From Agelas oroides (Eukaryota > Porifera > Demospongiae > Agelasida > Agelasidae), in the NCBI GenBank assembly GCA_949130485.1, contig OX422188.1, forward strand, positions 7,379,443 to 7,443,442: 64,000 nucleotides of DNA, in the 5' to 3' direction. Of this stretch, positions 1 through 9,800 are shown one piece after another (the stretch's first letter is position 1; each line of letters begins with the position of its first letter). Made by a program: the position numbers and the translations under genes. The notes beneath the pieces are model-generated. The model did not search any database and was not told the DNA's origin. It saw only the letters and a program-made list of their open reading frames with translations.

Positions 1-128
1 CTGCTATGATCACATAGTACATCAGGCTTCCTCCTCCAGTTTTTGCATTGCTCCACTTTTTGATTGCTTACAGTTGTTGTAGCTCAACAGTGTACGTATT
101 GTATTCTCTTGTTATCTTCTGTCTGCAG

Positions 129-2845
129 ACTTGAGTCTGAGAAGCATTCTGCTGCGGAAGGTGTGAGAGTGGAGTGTGAGAGGGAGGTGGAGGAGGTGAA
201 GCAACAGTGCAGGGAAGAAGTGGAGAAAGTGAGGATATGAGGGTGTGAGGATGTGAGGGTGTGAGAGTTGGGAAGGATAACTAGAGCAGATAGTGTGATC
301 ACTGAGAACCGTACTGTACGTTTCTTTTCTGCACAGGTTCATTTGGAGTGTGATGGTCAGCGTGAAAGGTGGGAAGGGGAGGCTGTGAAGAGGGCAAGAG
401 AAGAGTGGGAGAGAGAGAGGGAGAGAGTGGTGGGGGAGGCTGTGAGGCAGGCCAGAGTGCAGTGGCTGGAGGAGCGGGAAACGTAAGGGATGTGTGTGTG
501 TGACTGTTGGCAGTGGGCAAAACTCTTGTTAGCATTCTGTATACTGACAAAGCAGTCAATTTACACATCCAATAACACCTTTCCCTCTTATTCCCACTTC
601 CCCCCCTATTTCCTATTCTCCTTTCTCCCCCTGTCTTTCTCCTTTCCACATCTCATCCCTCCCTTTCCTCTTCCCTTCCATTACCTGTCTGCCTTTTCCT
701 CTTCCCATCCTCTTCTCCAGGTCCCTCCAGTCTCGTATTGACACAGCAGTAGCAGCAGCTGAGAGGCTGTGGAGAGAGCAACACAGAGCTGAGGTGGGGC
801 ATGCAAAGGGGAAAAAGGAGAAGGAGGTGAGGGAGTCAGAATGAAGTCCAAAACGAAGAGCAAAATTGACTATCTCCAGTAAACAAACTTATCTAGAAGT
901 GCCCCACAGAGCACAACATAATTGCCCCAGCAGTAGTTCTCTGCACGTGCACACATATATCAGAGATGGGCTCACTCACACTCTAAGCCCTGTGCGGATG
1001 CACACGCATTGTGATTATAATGCCTGTGATGAGCATTGTACTACCTCCCTGCCGGTCCCTGGAGTACATGGTTAAACCTCAGCATGGAAGGGGAATTTCA
1101 CTGCCTTCAAGAAATTTGTGAAAAAATCAATGTGTAATGAGGCTACCCACCCCCTATATAGCTAGAGCAAAAGCTCATACATGTAGTGACCTGTGTGTGT
1201 GTAAACTCTTGCAGGAGGATGTGCTCAGTTTGGAGCTTGTACTAGCCAGTGAGCGTGGAAAGTGGCATGAGGAGAGCAGAAGGACGTGGCAGGAGCAGTG
1301 GCGGTCCTTGCTGTCCACTGCCCACCGGGAGTGGTCCAGGGCACAGGAACCTGTGACAAAGGCGGAGGTGGAGCGTGCAAGGAGACAGTGGGAGAAGAAG
1401 CAGGGGAGGGTAGCGCAGGTGAGAGTGAGGAAGGGAGGGTAGTGAGTATAAACTGGCAATGTTGTGTGTATCCCTCCACAAGAGGTTGTTTGTGTCTTTG
1501 CAGGCAGCTGTGGAGGAGGCTGTGTCTAGAGCAAAGGGTCACTACGAGGGTGTGGTGGGGAGGCTAAGGAGAGAGTGGGAGGGGGAGAGGGAGAGGATGG
1601 CAGATGAAATCAGATCGCTGGAGTCTCAACTTGCCACACTCATGCAAGGTAAGTGGTGTCCCCCTGACTTAGCTGTAGCCCATGTTCACATAATCTATTG
1701 AGCTAGCTAGGTCTATAGACTGTTTCCCTTGCTCACTGAAATTTGAGACAGGGGACGGAGAGGAAAAAAGGTTTCCTAACACCCTCCCCTAACGTCTGGC
1801 AAGTGACAGAGACAGTCTAAGCTTGACAGACATTGTGTTCATAGTGTGTGATGTGGTGGTCTCCTGCAGAGGAGCCGGATACTGGTGTTCAGAGCGGAAG
1901 AGTAGCTGCACAGCAGCTGAGGGAGGTCTTGCACACTGGCATGGCTGCCATGAAGGAGGACATACTGGCACTGGTGGGCCATAGTTAGTGCCTTTTGAAG
2001 CAACCTACTTTGCATGATAGTCTGCAGTGACTGGTCTGTAGTGCTGCTGCTTCACCATCGATGTACTGCCTCTCAACCCCCCCCCCCCCCCCCCCTTCCA
2101 CACACACACACACACTACTCCATATATATACACACAGCTTGCAGAAGTACAGGAGGCGAACAATGCACAGTGGAGAGAAGAGGTGGCAAGGGTGCGCCAG
2201 TCGACAGCCAGGGAGGTACAGGGATACTACCTCAGATGTTTGCACCAACTTAACAGAGATACACCTCTCACAGAAGATCAGCTACCTCAGTCACATGAAC
2301 AACCACACAGCCACTCACATGACCAACCACACGGCCACTCACATGACCAACCACACGGCCACTCACGTGACCAACCACACGCCCACTCACATGACCAACC
2401 ACACAGCCACTCACGTGACCAACCACACGCCCACTCACATGACCAACCACACACCCACTCACGTGACCAACCACATGCCCACTCACATGACCAACGACGC
2501 GGCCACTCACGTGACCAACCACACGCCCACTCACATGACCAACCACACGCCCACTCACATGACCAACCACACGCCCACTCTCGGGAGGAGGCACTGTGTG
2601 ACAGCAAGCTGCTCGAGGCTGAAAGCAATGTCAGACCAGAGAGAACCTTGCATGTGGCTCGCAGACGCATATCTCCAACAAAACACACAAGACCAGCTGG
2701 TGTGAAGCACAGCACCGTAAGACCATCAAAAGAAACTGCTGCTGCAAATGCAAGAACTACGGCTGGAAGAACCCAGAGGAGATCAGATGTGAGAAAGAAT
2801 GTATTTGGTGGGGGACAGGCAGCCACACAGAAGAGAGGACATTGA
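129..2845 (+). CDS. Coiled-coil protein, C-terminal part (possibly centrosomal, CEP152-like)
   Basis: The exons are 129-228, 337-482, 721-826, 1215-1418, 1504-1648, 1870-1973 and 2138-2845. All join in one frame through GT/AG introns of roughly 80-390 bp and give about 500 residues to a TGA at 2843-2845. The 5' end lies outside the window. The protein is a long Glu/Arg/Ala-rich coiled coil with regularly placed Trp residues (for example EEWERERERVV and ARRQWEKKQGRV). It then has a short non-helical stretch, a His-rich 8-residue repeat, and a basic Ser/Thr/Arg-rich tail. The segment YYLRCLHQLN just before the repeats recalls the C-terminal region of centriole proteins of the CEP152/Asterless type. 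That match is from memory and weak; any large coiled-coil scaffold would fit. The donor after 1973 (GTGGGC) is non-consensus but required by the frame. Confidence 0.7.
2297..2584 (+). repeat. In-frame 24-bp minisatellite, 12 copies
   Basis: Twelve consecutive 24-bp units encode the octapeptide DQPHxHSH/R. The variable position is G, A, S or T, and one unit is altered to DQRRGHSR. The array lies in the last exon of the coiled-coil gene and keeps its frame, so copy-number changes would alter protein length without frameshift. Alternating His-x-His is a plausible metal-binding surface, but that is inference. Confidence 0.9.
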
Positions 2846-3227
2846 AGTGTCGACTGCATTTGGCCCTGTATGATTCGAACTAGCAATTTATGGTACTGTG
2901 GATACTTGTGCCTCATTACATATCACCCAGCTCCACTTGTGAGACTAGTTCCGCTCCCTCAATCTTTCATATTATTGGTGCTTGCTCTTCGATATGACTT
3001 CATGGAGGTTGTACCCTAAATGGAATAATTAATACGAGGAGTGGGTAGTGGAAGGAAGGGTAGGGTCTGGAGCTATGTCACGAGACCATCTTTGGTCTGT
3101 TTGACCATACCCTTTTCCAACCAATGTTGGTCTAACCTTCTAGTGCCAAATTTGGTTGATTTGGTTATAGTTTACTCAATTTTTAAATTTGGTTGAATTG
3201 GTCAAATGTCATTTGCTGCCTCTGTCC

Positions 3228-3478
3228 CTGTCCCTCTGTTCCTGCGTCCCTGTCCCTGTCCCTGTCCCTCTCCCTCTCCCTCACCCTCTCCCTCTCCCTC
3301 TCCCTCTCCCTCTCCCTCCCCCTCTCCCTCTCCCTCTCCCTGTCCCTGTCCCTCTGTCCCTGTCTGTCCCTCTCCCTGTTCCTGTCCCTGTCCCTGTCCC
3401 TATCCCTCTGTCCCTATCCCTGTCCCTGTCCCTGTCCTGTCCCTATCCCTCTGTCCCTATCCCTGTCCCTGTCCTGTC
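3228..3478 (+). repeat. CCCTGT/CCCTCT hexamer array (left arm)
   Basis: A run of CCCTGT and CCCTCT hexamers. It mirrors the GGGACA array at the other end of the same element, so it belongs to the inverted arms rather than being an independent microsatellite. Confidence 0.9.
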
Positions 3479-6094
3479 CAGTCTTGACTTGATGCTGTCC
3501 AGTCTTGTCCCTAAGCTGTCTAGTCATGTCCAAATGCTGTCCAGTCTGTCCTAATGCTTTCCAATCTTATACTAATGCTCTCCAGTTTGTCCCTATGCTG
3601 TCCAGTGTTGTCCCTATGCTGTCCAGTCTTGTCCTAACGCTGTCCAGTCTTGTCCTAATGCTGTGCAGTCTTGTCCCAACGCTATCAAGTCTTCTCCTAA
3701 TGCTGTCCAGGCTGTCTCTATGCTGTCCAGTTTGTCCTTTTGCTGTCCAGTCTGTCCTTTTGCTGTCCAGTCTTGTCCTAATGATGTCCAATCTTGTCCT
3801 AATGCTGTCCAGTCTTGTCCCGATGCTGTCCAATCTTGTCCTAATGCTGTCCAGTGTTGTCCTAATGCTGTGCAGTCTTGTCCCAATGCTGTCCCGTCTT
3901 GTCCTAATGCTGTCCCGTCTTGTCCTAATGCTGTCCAGTCTTGTCCTAATGCTGTCCAGTCTCTCCCTATGATGTCCAATCTTGTCCTAATGCTGTCCAA
4001 TTTTGTCCTAATGCTGTCCAGTCTTGTCCTAATGCTGTCCAGTCTTGTCCTAATGCTGTCCAGTCTTGTCCTAATGCTGTCCAGCTTGTCTTAATGCTGT
4101 CCAGTCTTGTCCCTACGTTGTCCAGTCTTATCCCGATGCTGTCCAATCTTGTCCTAATGCTGTCCAGTCTTGTCCTAATGCTGTCCAGCTTGTCCTAATG
4201 CTGTCCAATCTTGTCCTAATGCTGTCCAATCTTGTCCTAATGCTGTCCAATCTTGTCCTGATGCTGTCCAGTCTTGTCCCGATGCTGTCCAATCTTGTCC
4301 TAATGCTGTCCAGTGTTGTCCTAATGCTGTGCAGTCTTGTCCCAATGCTGTCCCGTCTTGTCCTAATGCTGTCCCGTCTTGTCCTAATGCTGTCCAGTCT
4401 TATCCTAATGCTGTCCAGTCTCTCCCTATGATGTCCAATCTTGTCCTAATGCTGTCCAATTTTGTCCTAATGCTGTCCAGTCTTGTCCTAATGCTGTCCA
4501 GTCTTGTCCTAATGCTGTCCAGTCTTGTCCTAATGCTGTCCAGTCTTGTCCTAATGCTGTCCAGCTTGTCTTAATGCTGTCCAGTCTTGTCCCTACGTTG
4601 TCCAGTCTTATCCCGATGCTGTCCAATCTTGTCCTAATGCTGTCCAGTCTTGTCCTAATGCTGTCCAGTCTTGTCCTAATGCTGTCCAGCTTGTCCTAAT
4701 GCTGTCCAATCTTGTCCTAATGCTGTCCAATCTTGTCCTAATGCTGTCCAATCTTGTCCTAATGCTGTCCAGTCTTGTCTTAATGCTGTCCAGTCTTGTC
4801 CTAATGCTGTCCAATCTTGTCCTAATGCTGTCCAGTCTTGTCCTAATGCTGTCCAGCTTGTCTTAATGCTGTCCAGTCTTATCCCAATGCTTGTCCAGTC
4901 TTGTCCCAATGCTGTCCCGTCTTGTCCTAATGCTGTCCAGTCTTGTCCTCCAGTCTTGTCCTAATACTGTCCAGCTTGTCTTAATGCTGTCCAGTCTTAT
5001 CCCAATGCTGTCCAGGCTGTCTCTATGCTGTCCGGTATGTCCTTTTGCTGTCCAGTCTTATCCCAATGCTGTCCAGGCTGTCTCTATGCTGTCCGGTATG
5101 TCCTTTTGCTGTCCAGTCTTGTCTTAATACTGTCCAATCTTGTCCTAATGCTGTCCAGTCTTGTTCCAATACTGTCCCGTCTTATCCTAATGCTGTCCAG
5201 TCTTGACCTAATGCTGTCCAGTCTCTCCCTATGATGTCCAATCTTGTCCTAATGCTGTCCAATCTTGTCCTAATGCTGTCCAGTCTTGTCCCGATGCTGT
5301 CCAATCTTGTCCTAATGCTGTCCAGTCTTGTCCTAATGCTGTGCAGTCTTGTCCCAATGCTGTCCCGTCTTGTCCTAATGCTGTCCCGTCTTGTCCTAAT
5401 GCTGTCCAGTCTTATCCTAATGCTGTCCAGTCTCTCCCTATGATGTCCAATCTTGTCCTAATGCTGTCCAATTTTGTCCTAATGCTGTCCAGTCTTGTCC
5501 TAATGCTGTCCAGTCTTGTCCTAATGCTGTCCAGTCTTGTCCTAATGCTGTCCAGCTTGTCTTAATGCTGTCCAGTCTTGTCCCTACGTTGTCCAGTCTT
5601 ATCCCAATGCTGTCCAGGCTGTCTCTATGCTGTCCAGTCTGTCCTTTTGCTGTCCAGTCTTGTCCTAATGCTGTCCAATCTTGTCCTAATGCTGTCCAGT
5701 CTTGTCCCAATGCTGTCCCGTCTTGTCCTAATGCTGTCCAGTCTTGTCCTAATACTGTCAAGTCTCTCCCTATGATGTCCAATCTTGTCCTAATGCTGTC
5801 CAGTCTTGTCCCAATGCTGTCCAGGCTGTCCTTTTGCTGTCCAGTCTTGTCCTAATGCTGTCCAATCTTGTCCTAATGCTGTCCTGTCTTGTCCCAATGC
5901 TGTCCAATCTTGTCCTAATGCTGTCCAGTGTTGTCCTAATGCTGTGCAGTCTAGTCCCAATGCTGTCCCGTCTTGTCCTAATGCTGTCCAGTCTTGTGGC
6001 GATGCTGTCCAGTCTTGTCCCCATGCTGTCCAATCTTGTCCTAATGCTGTCCAGTCTTGTCCCAATGCTGTCCTGTCTTGTCTTAATGCTGTAA
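3479..6094 (+). repeat. 21-bp satellite array, about 120 copies
   Basis: The unit is TGTCCTAATGCTGTCCAGTCT and variants (TGTCCCAATGCTGTCCCGTCT, shorter units lacking TCT). Because 21 is divisible by 3 and the unit has no stop in several frames, long false reading frames arise on both strands. Blocks of about 400 bp recur (3780-4100, 4260-4590 and 5280-5590 are nearly the same), so a higher-order repeat is present. Confidence 0.95.
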
Positions 6095-6124
6095 GATTTC
6101 TATGCAATACAGCAAAAACCATGG

Positions 6125-6385
6125 ATGGAGAGGGACAGGGACAGAGGGACAGGGACAGGTGGACATGGACAGAGGGACAGGGAGAGGGAGAGGACAGGGA
6201 TGGAGGGACAGGGACAGAGGGACAGGAACAGGGACAGGTGGATACGGACAGAGGGACAGGGAGAGGGAGAGGGATAGGGACAGGGACAGGGATAGGGACA
6301 GGGATAGGGACAGGGATAGGGATAGGGATAGGGGCAGGGACAGGGACGGAGTCACGGAGGGACTTGGACAGGGACGCAGGAACAG
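6125..6385 (-). repeat. GGGACA/GGGATA hexamer array (right arm)
   Basis: Reverse complement of the hexamer array at 3228-3478, giving the element a sub-terminal inverted minisatellite. Confidence 0.9.
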
Positions 6386-6742
6386 AGGGACATGGACAGA
6401 GGCAGCAAATTACATTTGACCAATTCAACCAAATTTAAGACCAAAGATGGTCTCACGACATAGCTGGGGTCTGGCCACATGAGACTAAGGAGTGGGGAGG
6501 AGGAATTACAAGCTAATGTCACAGTGACATTATTTTTGGGAAATAGGTTGTAGATGTCCTCTGCCACTGCGTAGCGTTGAATGACTGTCTTTTCACTTGC
6601 ATGGCCTAACTGATGATGTGTATCAAACACAACATGGAACATGAAGATTCCATGCATGTAGATTTGCACATGTACACAAAATTGTATATGCTGCACTTCA
6701 TGCGATTGTAGATAGGTGTGGCTGGTAGGTGTGGCTAGATGC

Positions 6743-6799
6743 TAGTCGCGCTCCCAAACTCCACACTGCAAGCAAATGTGTGGTCTGGGAACGCGACCA
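6743..6799. repeat. Short foldback in the putative promoter of the PWWP gene
   Basis: TAGTCGCGCTCCCA..CTCCACAC pairs with GTGTGG..TGGGAACGCGACCA around a loop of about 10 bp. The ends resemble the TAGTCTCGTTCCCAGACC termini of the Mutator-like elements elsewhere in the window. It ends about 70 bp before the start codon, beside a GC-alternating stretch (6806-6835) that looks like a CpG-rich promoter. Confidence 0.55.
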
Positions 6800-6871
6800 G
6801 CCGGCCGCGCGCGCGCATCAGTGCGTGCGCGGTCGGGTGTGGCTTCACCGGTACTAGTGGAGAGCGTGAGG

Positions 6872-9800
6872 ATGTCGAAGGAGTTCAAGGAGCAGGATCT
6901 AGTGTGGGCAAAAATGCGTGGCTACCCCGCCTGGCCCGCAAGGGTACGTAGTTACTGAATGACTTCTGTACAAATTTATCGGTGGCCGCTGCATGCAAAA
7001 TGGATTTGTTGGTGTGCAATAAATAGAGTTTTGCTCCGCCGACTGTAGGTGCAGAAACCGCCTAAGGGCGAAAAAGTGCAGGCCAGCAAGCTATACATCT
7101 TCTTCTACGGCTCCCATAACCAGTGAGTGAGTAGGTGTGTGCAAATCCTTATCCTTACATAGTTTTCTGTTCCTCCAGTGCCTGGATGTTACCTATCGAC
7201 CTGTATCCCTACGAAGATTTCAAGGAAAAGTTTCGCAAGCCTCAGAAGAAGCGCAAAGGGTTTGCAGAGGCCATTTGGGAAATTGAGGAGGACCCCTCAT
7301 TGACCATCTCATCGTCTGTGCAGCTGCCAAACAAAAAACGAGGGAGAAAGAAGAGTGTCGTATCTGATGAAGCTGCACAGGTGAGGGGGGTACAAGCAGT
7401 TGAATTCGGTTGGTACCTTACCTATGTGGTGTCAATGACGCTCGCCTACTAGTATGGAAGAGAGAGACCATGCCATTCTTGTCACTTTGTACAGGCTGGT
7501 GGATCACCTGCTGGCAAGGGTCGGAAGCGGCAGGTGACTAGCAGTGGTGGTGCTGCCCCACCCAGCAAGAAGATCAAGAGAGAAGAAGGAGGAGGAGAAA
7601 TAAGTACCAGTGAGGAATCCCAGACAGTGCTGGACACACCAAAATCCCAGGAATTGTCTTCACAAGTGAGTATGTAGCAAACATCTGATGATCCTCCTTG
7701 ACACAACCTCATTCCCAGGCTCCTCCCCAGATTTGGTGCAGTACCCAAACCTTCTTGCACGTATGATTGAAAAGGAGGATCTGGTGTTCTGAGGAACTTT
7801 TATTGTCACATGGGGTGGGGTCGCGCTGTCCAATATTTGAGAGACTACATAATGTGTAATTGTATGTGTATGATCTCAGCTGGCCCAGAGTATTACTAAA
7901 CCATACCATGCAGCAGTCAGTCACTTGAGTCCCTGACGTAAAATGCATAATGTTTTATATAGGCCCCACCCCATGTGACAAATGTTGCTCAGATCACCAG
8001 ACCCACTTTTTGGGAGGGTCTGGTATTGTTTATACAGTGTGTGAGACTTTAGTGTCATTCTCAGCTTTTGTTGCCTATGGTTTGTATACCGTATGCAACG
8101 AAAGCTCAGGAGGAACAAAGCTACCTCAGCAATGAGAATGTACACTTAGCGCACGTTGTTTTCCCTCTTTCCTCAGGAACAGAGCGATCGTATGATGCAG
8201 GGTTGTACGAGGAGGCACAGCCGTAGCAAAGTTTCTCCCCCTGCCCTCTCTGTCTCACCTTCTGCTACTACCTCTGTCAACACAAGTATAACAATCAAAC
8301 AGGAACCAGACCTTTGTGAAGTGGTGGACACAGGCATCCCAACTGATGGTACAAAAGAAGAGACTAAAGCGGGAGGGAAGCAGAAAGAGGTTTGTAAAAA
8401 GGATGTGAAGGAGGAAAGAAATCAACGCAGTAGCAGGCGGTCCACACGTTCATCTTGCAAGGCTGTCAGTGAGAAGAACACTCAACCAGACGTGCAGCCT
8501 TCTAGTTCCCAAGAAGAAGCGGTAGCCGTAAAGAAGTATGCTACACGATGCCGGCACAGTAGCGGTGGTTCATTTGTGGAGCAGCTTACACAAAACTACA
8601 TGGCTCGAAAGGAGCACTTGGGGTCTCCCTTGTCTAGCCCTGTGGCTGTAAAGGGTGTTGTAAAGCGAGTGAAGAGTAAGAAAGAACAAGCAGAGGTTCT
8701 TAAACTCGAGAATGCTGCTACCACTGATGCTGGTGGCGGTGTTTCTGTGAAGCGGGTTGGGAGGAGAAGAAAAGGTAATGCTGAAGGTGTGGTTCCTGGG
8801 CGGAGGACTAGTGGTGTTAGTGGTAAGGTGGGTAAAAAGAACAGTGTGCAGATTAAGAAGGAGCTTGTTGAGCTAGAAAGTGAGGGGCTCCAGTCACTGC
8901 CAGTCATGGATAATGGTGGAACTGCTGACGTGTGTGGTGAGGGACAGAGAGGAGGGAGGACAGAGGGAGTTGACATGGGTGGAAACACTTCCAAAGAAGA
9001 CATTGCTGTGGGGTTGGTACAGACCTCACCTGTTGGGCCCAAGGAAAGTGCTGCAGAACAGCGGGAGAAGGACTTGTTGGCAGGGGAAGGTGATGGCAGA
9101 CAGACAGAGTGTGAGAGAGAAGAGCCAAATGATGATATGGAAGTGGATGTTAGTCAGATAGCTGCTGTGGGTGGAACTGATCTGGCAGTTTGTGGGAACA
9201 AGTCAGAAGGTGACACAGAACAAAGACAATTGGCTAGGAAGGAGGAAAAGGTCGAGCCTGTGAAGGAGGAAGGAGGAGAGGGAGGGATGCAGCAGCCTCA
9301 GATGGAAGTGGAAGGAGTGGGTCAGCAACTGTCAAGAATAGAGGAGGGAGGTAGTCGGCAACTATCAAAGGAGGAAGAAAGAAGTGAACAACTCTCAAAG
9401 GAGGAGGGAGGAAGTCAGCAGCCACTGAAGGAGAAGGGAGAGTCTCAACAACTATCGAAAGAGGTGGGAAAGATTCAGCTGCCATCGAAGGAGAAGGGAA
9501 AGATTCAACAGGAGAAGGGAGAGAGTCAGCTGCCACTGAAGGAGAAGGGAGAGAGTCAGCAGCCATTGAAGGAGAAGGGAGAGAGTCAGCTGCCACTGAA
9601 GGAGAAGGGAGAGAGTCAGCAGCCTTTGAAGGAGAAGGGAGAGAGTCAGCTGCCACTGAAGGAGAAGGGAGAGAGTCAGCAGCCTTTGAAGGAGAAGGGA
9701 GAGAGTAAACAACCATTGAAAGAGGTGGGAAAAATTCCATTGAAAGAGAAGGGAGAAAATCAGCAGCCGTTGAAGGAAAAGGGAGTATGTCAGCAGTCAT

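Larger units (their letters stand above)
3071..6465. mobile_element. 3.4-kb foldback element filled with satellite DNA
   Basis: The outer arms 3071-3098 and 6438-6465 are inverted copies (both read AGCTATGTC..GAGACCATC inward). The inner arms 3182-3250 and 6370-6437 are also inverted copies and share TTGGTTGAATTGGTCAAATG. The left side has an extra segment of about 80 bp between outer and inner arm (3099-3181). Inside the arms lie (CCCTGT)n-like hexamers at the left end and their reverse complement at the right end. A one-directional 21-bp satellite fills the centre. No transposase is present. I could not identify a clear target-site duplication. Confidence 0.75.

Noticed and set aside
3479-6094. 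CRISPR array
   Set aside because: Contiguous tandem repeat without unique spacers, in eukaryotic DNA.
3189-6438. Many frames of 60-210 codons on both strands
   Set aside because: They all derive from stop-free 21-bp and 6-bp repeats; composition is purely periodic.
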